A stretch of DNA of 64,000 nucleotides from Apostichopus japonicus (GCF_037975245.1 NC_092576.1:44151611-44215610); one strand, 5' to 3'; shown: positions 24,822-37,793, counted from the stretch's first letter. Notes: generated by a model not told the origin, from the sequence alone. Translations and numbers: made by a program.

Positions 24822-26520
24822 TTATGCTGATGTGTATGTTGTAATTATGCATGGCAGGAGGACAAGTCGTATAAATTCATTCCTAGCAGATTCATTGACT
24901 CTATGTACAAGATTCTCATAATCAAGCTTGAAAATTTTTGAACAAAATTTAAGAAAACTTTTTATTCTTCTCGTATCTTTAACGTGTACAAAATGATACC
25001 ATACTGGAACCGCATATACTAGGATCGGCAAGACAGACGCCGCGAACACCCTTTCTATTGTATCACTGGAAAAGTATGGGACAGTGAATGCTAGTGTCGA
25101 AACAATATAATACACTTTAGCTAACATTTTTGAGATATGATTTGTAAAAGTTAACTTATCGTCAATGCACACTCCTAGATACATAGTGCAAGAGGTACGT
25201 TCAATGCACGAGCCCCGAATTATAGTTTTCTGTTCTTTAACATTCATTCAACCTTTGTGTTTAACATTTATATTTTCAAACAAGATTTTTTTTTATTTAT
25301 TTGGATTCAAAATTAGATTTTTTCTGCTCACACAAGCTAACAATTCTAGAAATAAAGTACTGATATTCATCTTGATCTTTACTGTGTGTGCTTTTACTGA
25401 TTCTTCAGGAAACAGCAGTATCATCTGCATACTTAATAACATTGCAGTTGGAACTTGAGCGTATCTCATCCATGTAAATGGTGAAAAGTAGAGCCGATAG
25501 AGGACCCCCTTGAGGAACGCGAATTTTAATATCCGATTTAGAAAAAAATCCCTTCTGTAATTTCACTTGCGTATATCAGCCTTGTACAAAGTTTGCAAGC
25601 CAATGAATAAGCCATGGTTTTTCAATAAAGCTACATAGATCTTGAATTAGGCGATTAGGCAATACCGTATTAAATGCGCTTGAAAAATCTAAGAAAAGGA
25701 CTTTTGACAATGTTGTGTCTTTCTGATTTAGCCCCGAAACGAAGTCATGTACAAGAGTAAGTATGGCATCAGTGCATGAAACTCCCTTTTTGTAGGCAAA
25801 TTGATTTTTGTCGCCATGTTCAATGATAGATTGCGTTATGTATGGGAGTAGAATTGTCTGCATGCAGTTAAATCCAATACTTGAAATATCTATTCGTCTA
25901 TAGCCATTAACTGTTATGGGATTACCTGTTTTAGGAACAGGTGACGTTTTAGCATGTTTCCACGAAGATGGAATCAGACTTTCATTAATACTTCTATTAA
26001 AAATAGTTGCAAAAATACTTGACAGTTCGTCAGAACAATATTTGAAAACCCACCACGAGATGTTGTCGAAACCTGAGGCAATTCCACTTTTAACCAGGCT
26101 AAAATATTTGTTAACTTCATTCTTTACGAATACTACAGGTATATCATTAGTTCTTTCTGGTAAGATCAAATTAACATCCTTAATAACAGCACTGTTAAAA
26201 CGTCCAAAATGTTCATTTAATTCAACTCCAAGTTCATTAGATATCAAGTTTTTGTGATGGTCACCGGGTTTGCTAATAGATTTTAGCAGGCTCCACGGAG
26301 AATTAGAATTTGATGTAACTTTCTCAAAATAAATAGATCTATTTTTGTGTACGTGCTTATTGATTTCTCTTTGTAAGCTGTTTCTCTTTGCAGTATCACC
26401 AGTTTCGATTGCCTTCATCTTCCCCTTTTCTAATTTCTTTATTGTTTCATCCGCTGGTAATCTCTTCATCATCATACAATGATATGTAATGAATGAATGA
26501 CACAATGATGCATGTAGCAT
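24822..26520 (-). mobile_element. Dead, 5'-truncated non-LTR retrotransposon (LINE) with reverse transcriptase domain
   Basis: The upstream open part (26523-25576) holds linker and RT fingers, with ASGFDNISWWVFKY and the motif A block LFLDFSSAFNTV. Just past a TGA at about 25576, frames continue with VPQGGPLSALLF (motif B) and KYADDTAVS (motif C, about 25418-25435). Further stops (TGA, TAA, TGA) precede the thumb part (25247-24822) with YLGVCIDDKLTF. The pattern resembles Jockey/CR1-group LINEs. The endonuclease domain is absent. The element abuts the left end of copy B. Confidence 0.9.
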
Positions 26521-28357
26521 CAATACGCCCTAGCTGCACGGGTAAGCTACCGTCGCAATTTGAAAAGAATTTTAATGGGCCCTAGAAAGAAAGATAAACG
26601 TGCCTTGAAATCAGCTCTTATGTTTATTCTGAACAATCGTTGACATTATTCAATATTACACCGCCATAAGAACATTATATTTTAGCTGGATTATCCAGGT
26701 TTTTAATACATATCAAAGATTAATGTTTTCATGGAATATTCCAAAATTAAATTTCATGTAGACGGGAAAAAATGCTTTATTTTAATTCCTTGCTACCTCA
26801 TTGTGACTAACAATAGAAAGGCTCGGTATAATATTCAGAAATTGGCTTTCATATTGAAACGAACAGACCAAAATCTATGGTAAAAAACAATAACTTTAGC
26901 AGGTTGTGATAAACAATCATCAATTAATTGAGATGAGAACCAGCGTATACCTTCTCAAAATCCTACTTGGGGCTTTGGACTGACACAAATTTAGTAATAT
27001 ATCGCTCATTGTTTTTTTCTATTTAACTTGCATGTTGGCAGAGAGCCAACTCTCATGCACGCACGCCGGTTCATCTCAAATCACATTAGTTCGTTAACTA
27101 CATACACCGCTGCTATCATGTCATATTGTCATATATATCAAGGGACCCGAATTGGAACTTGCAATTGCACCCCTTCTCCATTAAGTCCACTCTGTAAGGG
27201 ATCACTGTATGACGTCATCAATCAGACACTAAACACATCAAGGGTTAATTTTGTTTATAGTTTCCTTATATCTCAAATAACAACAGTTTGTTCCGAGTTA
27301 TTAATTAATTACACAGTGGACGCTCTCGTATCACGATGAATAATAATAAGCTATAACCGATACTCTAACCCTAACAACCCAGTAAATCATCTTCCTCCTA
27401 TAGAGTCACTCACATTTACCAACATAGCGGACTAGTTTATCTCTTCAATTTCAGTAGTTAATATGTTCCTGTTTGACGGGTATGAGATGATGCTTACATG
27501 CAAACTGTATTGCATCGTTTACCGAAGTTCTGCGAGAAGCTTAGCCCCTCTTCAACCATCCCCAACCCCTCCCCGACCAAAAAGAATGATAATAATAATT
27601 TTATATTATCAAGGAATACCGGAGTAAATGTATATGAGCAATTTAAGTATAGTCTTCTAGAGTTAGTCCTTTATGTGTAGAGAATATTGTTACACTCCGA
27701 TAACACTGTTGAATCGTTATCTGACATTTAATGATGTTAATATATTATGTTTTTCTAATGTGTCAATAAAGGTGACTTTTAAGAATTTGTTTATTTGGCA
27801 GTTCCTTTCACAGTCAATAACCTGTGGAAATTTATTTCGCGTAGAAATTAATGAACAAAGGCTTTACTATAAGAAATTAAAAAAAAAATAGCTTCTTTAT
27901 ACTTTTTGAACTAGTAACGCATTATGATCTGAACTTATCAAATCAAATAGTAGTTTTGCATATATGGGGGGGGGGGGGGGGGTGAGGGGACACCTGAACT
28001 ATTTAACAGTTAATATTCTAATAATGTATGAGGCTTTTAAGACACATAACATCGGACTAAATCGTGTATGAATTACAAATATAGCGTAAAACTTTAAAAG
28101 TGCGGAAGGAAGATTATATAGGCCACATCTTATCTTGACATTGAAAATGTACTATCATCAATCCAGATATAAACTTGAAACTGGTCTATCTAAATTACCT
28201 GTGCAATTCACGTCAATTATAAATATTACCTCTCTAATAAGAAATAAATTATAATACTCTCTATTTTTATTTCTTTGTTCCACAGGAATTAACACCTCCT
28301 TGCCTGTTACTTAATTACCGTTACTTATAAACAGGAAAATGAATCTGTCTCACTTAC

Positions 28358-28393
28358 CTCTTCCCCTGGTAGTCTACCCCGTATGTCACTGGC
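28358..28393 (-). CDS. Probable 36-nt exon, copy B of a duplicated exon
   Basis: The acceptor is CTCTTCCTGTCAG|GCC and the donor GAAGAG|GTAAGTG. It reads ASDIRGRLPGEE in phase 0/0. Compared with the copy-A exon, the splice sites and the LPGEE end are kept while the first half has changed. Both copies lie in the diverged part of the duplication, so the signals survived real divergence. Confidence 0.5.
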
Positions 28394-29398
28394 CTGACAG
28401 GAAGAGAAAGGTTATTATCATGAGATGTTGAAATTGTGTTTCAGGAACATATAATAAGGCGAAGCAAAAATATAACTGTTAGTATGATATACATATTCAC
28501 AAATATCTCAGTAAACTATTCCTGACAGGTAAACACACATCTGTATTGAGCACACTAAAGTCAATATAGGAGACAGACTCGTCACTGTAAGATGCACTGA
28601 CTAAATACCATGAATAAAAAATCAGCTTTATAGGGATGACAAAGTAGTCTTATACTCGTCATTAAACACCGAGTGACGTCATCACACACTGAGTGACTTC
28701 ATTAAACACTGAGTGACATCATAATGATGAACTTCTTACTTAGATGATCAGAAGAATACCATGTAAACCAGAGAAGATGACGAGTAGGGAAATGAGGGCA
28801 GTATTCAAAGATAGAACTCAGAACATCATGGTTGGATCGATTCAATGTCAAAAAGCAAAATCTTGCTTAACCTATAAAGCAGCACATTAGTCCCCCCCCC
28901 CCTTTCTCACCGTGGTCTTAGATGGTCTGTTTCTATGGTTTTGTTAGTCTAGTAACGATATCCATGAAAGAGACACAGTGGGAGAATTAAATGTAGTATA
29001 GTGTAGATCTGTTAACATATGTTAACTGTTCGTAAAAAAAGATATAATATAAAAAGAAACTACATAGATTTTCTTCTTTCTAAATTTACCCTGTCCATGT
29101 ATCTTTAATTGGAAGTTTGTACATTCTCACAAAATCAGTTTTCAATAGTTGACTCTTTTTGTTCAACGTTATGCAGGGATAATTTAGATCAGGAAGCGAT
29201 GGTCTGTAAATTTAGGAATAATTAGATTGGGTTTTTGTAACCGATACGCCCTGTTCGTCTATTAGACTAGTATAGACAGATACCATGTGAGCTCGTCATT
29301 GCTTTGTCTCTATATACTAACTGGACTAGGACTTGGTTTGGGTTGCTCATATACTCTACAGTACTCTGTTTATACTCAAGAGTACATCCTCGAACCCA

Positions 29399-29752
29399 GG
29401 GACGTAGCTAAAGCCTGATGATTGGAGAGTGTAGTGGCTGAAATTCCAACTGGATGGGTTTTGGAGCCCGAAAATTCCGAAGTTTTGTACGGTGCATGGA
29501 GTATAAGGATCGCGAGATACAATTTCTCAATTTGGCAAGGAAAACGTGGTAAATATGACTGATTAAGGGTCAACTCTGACCGAAATTTCTAGGTCTTTCA
29601 CAATCACAAGAATATATGAATAGGCCTAGGTAACTTAGAGTGCGACAGTCGGAAATTCCGACTGTCGCACTCAAATTTTCCAACTATCGTCAGTTTTACC
29701 AAGATTGGGGGGGGGGGATGAGATACCCCACACCCCCTTCTAGCGACGTCCC
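29399..29752. mobile_element. Small element with inverted ends and a perfect palindrome (copy B)
   Basis: Same structure as 18920-19273. The palindrome is at 29638-29672. It lies inside the nearly identical core of the duplication. Confidence 0.55.
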
Positions 29753-30013
29753 AAGTGGTCTCGGACTCGTCTCGGAATCAGGAAACATTGGACTCAACTA
29801 CATCAGAGTGTTTGTTATACTATAACATACAGACATATTGAATGGTTCTGATGGAAAGAGTACTAATAACAATATGAACCATGTGAGGATACAAGGCCCG
29901 GATGTTGCATTATATTATCATCACCGCTTGAGGATAATATGAAAATACAATAGTTAATTTGCCGGATAGTATTTTTGTTTTTAAATCAACGACATTACAC
30001 ATGAACACCCTAC

Positions 30014-30045
30014 CTCTCCTTCTCTGGCCCAGGCTCCGTTGTGAT
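30014..30045 (-). CDS. Weak exon candidate, copy B
   Basis: 32-nt open segment with donor GAGAG|GTAGGG and a weak acceptor AAACAAG. It would link the phase-1 exit of the 36958-37000 exon to the phase-0 entry of 28358-28393 and read (D)HNGAWAREGE. Sequence identity with copy A gives no independent support. Confidence 0.22.
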
Positions 30046-31951
30046 CTTGTTTCATACACATAAATAATTATTCAAAAGACGAAAGAAATAATGCAACTAT
30101 TTTACAACCAATATTAGTTCAGGTTCACCATTGCCTCTCTTCTTGTGTCATAATGTGCTACTTATTTATAGTATTGTATATACAGAGGGTGGTAAGAAAG
30201 GGCGTTTCTTGAAAGTTATACAAATCTTAAACTTAACCTTTAAGATGACCTTCTACTATTTCTTTAAGTTTCATATATAAGCCTGGTTGGACCAACATAT
30301 TTATGTCAGTCACGTATATACACATTAATATAAATAAATAATATTATATAATCAATAGGGATCCCTTATATCCCAAGACAACTCAAACTACTAGAACCGG
30401 GTATTGTTTACTAACTGTTGTATTGCTGCGTGCAGTGACGTAAGACGTTAAGATTCTAGAGATGAAATGTCTGCATCGATATTTTCACCAATAACACATT
30501 TTATTACTGAGACGGTGTGGAAGAGAGACACTGGAAGCACGATAGATTCATTTTGTTTGATATGTTTTATCCGTCTGAATATTCTCTATTGTAAACTTGA
30601 GAATTTTACTTTGATTCAGAACGCAATTACTTCGATAAGGAGGACACATAGGGGGTTACATGCAGAGAAAGAAGAACAATAATAATTGAGATATAGGACG
30701 AATGTTCGGGAGTACGAGCGTGGAAGGAAGACTTCAATTTATTGTTCCATGCAACCTCCTTTTTTTACCATACCTCGTCACAAGGGTTTCTAACGTATAC
30801 GCTGTATTGTACGATATATATATATATATAGATCCTGGACAAAAACGTCCTCGTAGTTGGACAATTGAACATTTCTTTAAAAATGTAAATAAGGTTACTA
30901 CAGTATGGAGACCTAGCCGCTCTGCTCCCATTAGGATCTCTAAGGATATTTTTTCCATCTTTGATATGTTAATTGAAAGATAACAAATCAAACCAAAGAA
31001 ATCTATGCTATATATGTGATAATTAGGTCATGCATATTTACGATTGATTGTCTTTAATTGGGTTCAAGTTTACTGAATATGAATAATAGCCTAAAGTGCG
31101 ACGAGTTATTACATGAATTAACACTTCATTAATGTGTACACATCTAACTAAACATTAACGGTTTTATAAGGTTCCGTTTCATGTTAAATGAATAATATAA
31201 TACAACAAAGAAGATATCTGCTTTAGGAACACATAAATATGGTTCAATATCAGATGAAAGGGCGTTGAAAGAGAGAAGGAATATGGACAGTTGATAGTAA
31301 AATATGGAAAGTAGTTTTCTACCCCTAAAAGAAAGTTGAACAAAAAGGAACCCAGAATGATGAAATAATGATGTAAAATTCGTAATATCTTCACAGGGGT
31401 TCCTAACGTTTAATGTTAGTCTGACAGGAAGTAGACACTTGACAATATGTAACATTGCGTCCATTTCAAGAGTGTCGGGTAAAATGAAGATCACATCTTA
31501 GATTAACGCTCTGTCATACCGTGACCTGTAACACCTATTAATGTCACATACTGCTCACTGATCTGTCACAATTTTAAACAAATATTATAACAAATATCAA
31601 CTGAATATTTTATGTCAATATCGCAAATCAAATTAGAACATCAATAAGACTAGTTAAGTATCTATAGAGCGATGCATACTGTAACACTTTGTAACCAAAC
31701 AATTCTTCCGTAGCGACTGCAACATAATGCATACAGCGATATAGACTATATGACTATGTTCTGTCTGTCATACCAGACAATCAACCATAGTGTCTATAAC
31801 TCAGCTTAGTCGGTATTTCAGACAAATCCCGCTTATGACATCGTCAAAAGTGATGTTTCAGTTATAGCATTGATTATACCATTGTCATTGCGGTGTATCA
31901 AAAACGATAAAATCAAATTAAGACATTCTCAAAATTAGAACCTACAAGACA

Positions 31952-32199
31952 CGAGATCTGTTATCTCGTCAAAATGACAATTTTCTGAATTTTGTCGTTT
32001 TGTCGAGATGGTAGTAAGTGTGCAACTCGTCAATTTGCAGAAAATTGTTGCATTGACGAGATCCGTTATCTCGTCAAAACGTCAATTTTGTGATTTTTGT
32101 CACGTTACCATCTCGTCAACTCGTCAATTTGCAGATAATTGTCGTTTTGTCAAGTTGGTAACGCGTGAATGCAATGTCCTTTCTACGCTTCCGTATTTG
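31952..32199. repeat. Copy B private segment of repeated TCTCGTC/GACGAGA hairpins
   Basis: Two related half-units of about 110 bp carry GACGAGAT...TTATCTCGTC inverted motifs and the phrases CGTCAATTTGCAGA and TTGTCGTTTTGTC. It occupies the junction where copy A has a different 635-bp insert, so it may be a small foldback element. Confidence 0.6.
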
Positions 32200-33565
32200 T
32201 GAGCTATTTGGTGGCGGTTAAGTTGATACTGTAAACGAAACCAGCTATTTTAATGCTACATTACTTAAGTTAATCTTGTCATTCAACCATTGTTGCAAAC
32301 GGATTATCCAGCTTCTCCAAAGAAGAGTCTAATGCACATTTAAGAAGCTTTTAACAAATGCAGACAGCAATATACGGCAAAGGCTTAGAATCTTTAAATC
32401 CGTGACGCAGTATCTTTGAAGAAAAAAATCAGATTCTTTTTGAACATTGTGTTTGTACACGGCGTCACAAAATCCGCGTATATTTATTAGTTACCATGGT
32501 ATGTACACAACAGAACGAAGCAGTAGGATATCCACCTCCCCCCCCCCCCCTCCATACTGACTGGTATTACGGTCTTGATATGTAAATGTGCGTGGAAAGT
32601 GATTTAATCACAGGCTCCAACAAAACATCGGTTATGATGTACCACACAGAGCGAATCTAGTGCCACTTCCATAATATATTACCGATATCTTATTCTATAG
32701 TTTATTCTAAATAGTGAATATATGAGTTTCACGAATTTCAAAATAATCTTCAATTTTCTTTTCTTTATATCAATTAATGTATCACTACTTCCTTCATTTA
32801 TATCAATCACCACATTGTCCAGCATTAGCACTCTGTAAAACAGTGAGTCTGATGTTTACAATCAATTACGTTTATCATGCACTCCACATAAAATGATAGG
32901 CAATGTAAACCAGTGTCTATTAGGATTTTACAACCATAAAAGTGCAACACTGTTGAATCGCCATGCTTTGCATCAGTCACCAGTTCATCCTCATTTCTGA
33001 CATTTAAACTCCAGTTATTTAATGTCGTATTTACAGTAGTGTACTTGAAACCGTCGCAAAAATATATACTTCGATAAATAAACGTTTAAACAGTAGAGAT
33101 CCCTTAAATCCCTTGAATCTACTAGAGAGAACAGTGTTAAATTATTAGGAAAATTTAATTAAGTTGTACGTAAGTCATGTTTACACTAATCTGGATAAAT
33201 ACTAACTTAAACTATAGTTATCATTCAAATCTCTTGAAACTATTAGAGAGAACAGAGTTAATAATTGAGTAAGATTGAACTTAAAAAAAGAGTTACAAAA
33301 ATGGACTTTCAAAACATCTGTACTTTGTGCTGTTTTTACTACAATCTGCTGGTAGCAAACTTGACCGTTAACGGAAATAGAAAAAAAAACATAATGTTAC
33401 GTCAGTCCACCAAAATCCCACCAGGGATGATTAAAGTAACTTTTTTTCAGCAAACAAATATCAGTGACATTAAATTGGTGGGACACAGATTGTCTAAATC
33501 TGGCTAAACGACAAATAATACACTACTCAGGAACAGTCACGTGATTGTAGCAACGAATCTAGATA

Positions 33566-33974
33566 TCTTAGCTTGTTGCAGGGTATCCAATAATTCTGCA
33601 AATATTACATGGCTTGGTCAAATTTTACGACCTATTACGTTATAGGCATTTTTATTTTCAGTTTCATGAATACGTTAACCCAGTGATTAAATTCTCACCT
33701 TTATTTGTCGTCAATCATAACCTAATTTATTATTTAGTTATAATAAGTTTGGGGTAAAAATCACCCAAAAATATGTCCCTGTAAAAGGCCGCTAAACTTC
33801 CCACATCCCAATCCTGTACTTTTGACCTAACTCGCTCAAACAACACAAGAAATTGTAACAGTTAATTTGTTCAGTAATTACTGAAATGAAGACAAATTAT
33901 TTAAAGCTACTATCATGCGGTATTGAAATGATGCCTGTAAGGCCCCGTGAAAATGAACAAATCCACGAGGGAAG
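33566..33974. other. Noncoding spacer
   Basis: Unique AT-rich DNA between copy B and the satellite. Nothing further is seen. Confidence 0.4.
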
Positions 33975-35275
33975 ATATACGGGGAATCTAAACGGGGCAT
34001 CTATATATAGGGGCAGCTATACGGGTGCAGCTAAGTAGGGGGCAGCTATACGGGGTAGCTAAACGGGGCAGCTTTAGCGGCGCAGTTATACAGGGGTAGC
34101 TAGACGTTGCAGTTATACGGGGGCAGTTTACACGGGAGGCAATACGGTGCAGCTATATAGGGGCAGTTATACAGGGGAAGATATACGAGGGAAGATATAC
34201 GAGGCAGCTAAACAGGGGCATTTATATAGGGGCAGCTATACGGAGTTGCTAAGCGGGGGAACTATACGGGGCAGCTTTACGGGACAGTTACACGGGGCAG
34301 CTAGACGTGGTAGTTATACGGGGGCAAATATACAAAGGAGGCAATACGGGGAGCTATATAGGGGCAGCAATACGGGGCAGCTAAACGGGGGCAGCTACAC
34401 GGGCAGCTTTACTGGGCAGTTATACGGGGGAAGCTAGACGGGGGCAACACTATAGGGGTTACTTTACGGGGTACAGCTAGACATAGTTGCCCCCGTATAA
34501 CTGCTACACGTAGCAGTTATACGGGGGCAACTATAAAGGGGCGGCAGGGCAGCTTTACGAGGGCAGTAATACCGTGGCAGATATACGGCGAAAGATACAC
34601 GGGGAAGCTCTTAGAGGAGCTATGTAGGGCTAGCTTCACGGTGCAGCTATATGGTTGAAGCCATACGGGTAAAGATACACGGGGGGGGGGGGGGCTATAA
34701 TGGGAGTTGAAAGGGGCAGCTTTACGGCGGCAGCTAGATGGGGCAGCTACACGGGGAAGCTTTACGGGGGCAACTATAAAGTGGCGGCAATACGGGGCAG
34801 CTATATCGGGAAGCTTTACGGGAAGCAATATAAGGGCAGCTATACGGGCGCAGCTATTAGGTGGCAGCTATAGTGGCATATATACGGTGCAGTTATACGG
34901 GACAGCTATACGGGGCAGCAATACATTGTCAGCAATACTGGGCAGCTACATAAGGAAGCTATATAAGGGCAGCTATACGGAGGCATCTATAAGGCGGCAG
35001 CTATAAGGGCATCTATACGGGGCAGCTTTACGAGGCACTTATAGCGGTAACTATACAGGGGAAGATATACAGGGAAGCTAGACGTAGCAGTTATTACCGG
35101 GAACATATACGGGGGAAGCTATGGGGAAGCTATAAGGGGCACAATTGTAGGGACAGCTTTGAGGGGGAAACTACACGGGGCATCTTTATGGGGCAGTTAT
35201 ACGGGACAGCTAGACGTTGCAGCTATACAGCGGCAACAGTACAGGGTCAGCAATACGGGGTAGTTATATCGGGAC
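33975..35275. repeat. Degenerate 14-15 bp satellite, first block
   Basis: Dense imperfect copies of GGGGCAGCTATAC with variants such as GGGGAAGATATAC and GGGGCAGCTTTAC. Strong purine/GGGG bias on the plus strand. Gly/Ser/Tyr-rich open frames on it are repeat translations. Confidence 0.95.
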
Positions 35276-35399
35276 ATTTATAATTGAAATTGCTGACAGC
35301 AATCAAGTATACATTTAAGCTACAAATGTTATCACAATATTGTTGTTTATAATTAATGTGAATGCAAAGACAGAGGGCGGATTTGTTTTATCAGCAATG
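35276..35399. repeat. Copy of exon-flanking intron sequence embedded in the satellite
   Basis: About 120 bp starting TGCTGACAGCAATCAAGTA and ending TTATCAGCAATGGCTGCCATAA. It matches 36824-36941, the sequence directly next to the 36958-37000 exon candidate. It separates the two satellite blocks. Confidence 0.85.
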
Positions 35400-35845
35400 G
35401 CTGCCATAACGGGAAGCTATAGCGGGGCAGCAATATAGGGGTAGACATACGGGGTAGCGCTGCAGGGGCAGTTATACGGGGCAGCTATACGGGGCAGCTA
35501 TACTGGAGCAGCTATACGGGGGCAGCAATATAGGCGTAGCTAAACAGAGACAGCTATACGGTTAATGATGTACGGGGAAGCTTTACAGGGCAGCTATATA
35601 GGGGCAGCTAACCGCGAGCAGCACTATGGGGCAGCTAGACGTGGCAGTTATACAGGAGCAGATATACAAGGACAGATATATAGGGGCAGCTATGTAGGAA
35701 CAGCTCTACGGGGGCAGCCATACGGGCAGCTATACAGAGGCAGCTATACATTGACAACAATACAGGGCAGCCAGACAGAACAGTTAGACGGGGCAGATAT
35801 ACGGGGGCAGCTACACAGGGCCAGCTATACCGGACAGCTTCAGTA
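35400..35845. repeat. Degenerate 14-15 bp satellite, second block
   Basis: Same unit family as 33975-35275 (GGGGCAGCTATAC), resuming immediately after the embedded segment. Confidence 0.95.
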
Positions 35846-36957
35846 GCTACGTACAGAATCGGTTAAAAGGACCGTTATACGACTCTTACAACTGTTGTAT
35901 GTGCGATATGCCTAACATATTCTCCGAAATTAAATTAAAAAACATGACCTTGTTCATGACATTCTACTGTTTTATCAGAAGCCAAACTTGAAGCACATTG
36001 GATGTACTTTGAAAACCCGCACAAATAAACAAACACGGCATATACATCAACATATTGTACAATATGTAACAAACCTGCAGTCTAAAGGTATACCGTTCAG
36101 CTATATAGGCCTATATTTACAGTATACTTGTAATATCAACGGTGTCACCGATATGGAAGTGATACGGGTGTGTCAGTATAGCACTGCTGATTGACATTCG
36201 GGTAAAAAACTGCTTTCAACACCCTACCCCCTCTGGTCTCTTTTACAGCTCCCATCCATCAATGTTCTTATTCTTTCGACACAACGATTTGAATTCCGCT
36301 TTTTTTCTTTAATGTTGCGAAAGATAACGTTGTATCTCTACGAACTGAAACTACAATAATCGAGTATCCTAATCTTATTGCTGTATCTTTGCATGCAGTG
36401 CAACTTTCAAGAAATTAGTTTAAGGACTTGAAAAAACACTTATACATCATCAACAATAAAACAGTTTTCTTAGGACGTTATCGACGAGTGAAACTAAAAG
36501 CACGATTAGGTTGACTTTGCTCCTATTGCTTTAATCCGACTGAATATTTTTTCATTGTTATTCATATGTGCTTGAAGAAAATTGTTTGAATTATAAATTA
36601 GTTTTTTGAGTAATGATATAAACACGGGGCTACAACCAGGGTCAGGAAGAAGTAAATTGGATCGGAATTCTGCAGTAGAATCAAGAGGAGGGATCTTGAA
36701 GTCATGTTGTATTAAACATGTTATATTCCATACGGACTATAACCCCCTTAAACCCCCACCCACCCACCCACACTCAATCAATCCCCATAATGACAAACTC
36801 CATTTACTAATTAACGCTTATAATGCTGACAGCAATCAAGTACATTAAACCGACAAATGTAATCGCTATATTGATATTAACGATTAATGTGAATAAAAAT
36901 ATGAGGAGGAATTGATTTATCAGCAATTGCTGCCATAAACGGTGAATTATCTCTTAC

Positions 36958-37000
36958 CTGCCATCGACCGGTCTGCAAATTCAGACGACGAATAGATTCG
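36958..37000 (-). CDS. Possible 43-nt exon of the unidentified minus-strand gene
   Basis: The acceptor is TTTGGAATTTCAG and the donor GGCAG|GTAAGAG, a strong match. In phase 0 it reads RIYSSSEFADRSMA and exits in phase 1, following the phase-0 exit of 41001-41068. In another open frame it reads ESIRRLNLQTGRWQ and exits in phase 0. The frame choice is unresolved. Confidence 0.4.
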
Positions 37001-37793
37001 CTGAAATTCCAAACTGTATGAATAAAACAAAGAGACTAATATAAAATATCAGTGCATACTTATTCTTTATTAGTCTAGATTGATATCATAAACAATCAAT
37101 TAACCTGATTTATGTCGGCCCTCGATGATAACTTCACATCAGCTGAGTAATCGATCTAGTTGATTCCTTAAGTTTGATCTTATTAGTTTACTATCATTAT
37201 CATTTCAGAAATATAGCTGATCAGTGTACAATCCTTATATTTCAGTAAGATTACTGTTCAGTTAAGAAACCTAATCATGATAGTCGACTATCCGATGCTC
37301 AGATCAAGAATAATAATCCATGAGACGATGAACTAATCAGAGAACACTCGACATGAGTGATGTCATCACACACCATGAAAGTTACTACTTTACATATTGA
37401 AAATATACAAAAGTACAAAGTATTTAGAATTACTTTATTGAATTAAAGTATAGAGGTACAAGACTAGACAAATCATCGTCATAATCACGTGATCACATTC
37501 CCGATGTCCTGAGAGTATGTCTGTTGTGTAAAATAAGGTGTATGACGTCATGCTTCCAGGTACTTCCTTAGGAATGTTTGTTTTCAATTGTATTAAGACT
37601 GCATACATCTATGAGGCGCCATGTGTGACAAAATGATATACCAAATATATTGATTATAACTCCTCATATATATATTAGTTATACCGCAATATATATAACT
37701 TACTCGTGCACCTCATATATATAGGTTATACATAACCTATTTTCATTATGCATAACATATATATCATAGTACGTCATATATTTTGCTATTATA

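Larger units (their letters stand above)
26519..33565. repeat. Segmental duplication, copy B
   Basis: Direct-orientation counterpart of 16571-23304, about 10 kb downstream. Its flanks (26519-28571 and 32200-33565) are diverged from copy A, while 28572-31951 is nearly identical apart from two replaced stretches. The left end touches the LINE. The right end is followed by about 400 bp of unique DNA and then satellite. Confidence 0.95.

Noticed and set aside
34147-35846. Gly/Ser/Tyr-rich frames resembling structural proteins
   Set aside because: They come from the 14-15 bp satellite and change frame with every unit-length variant.
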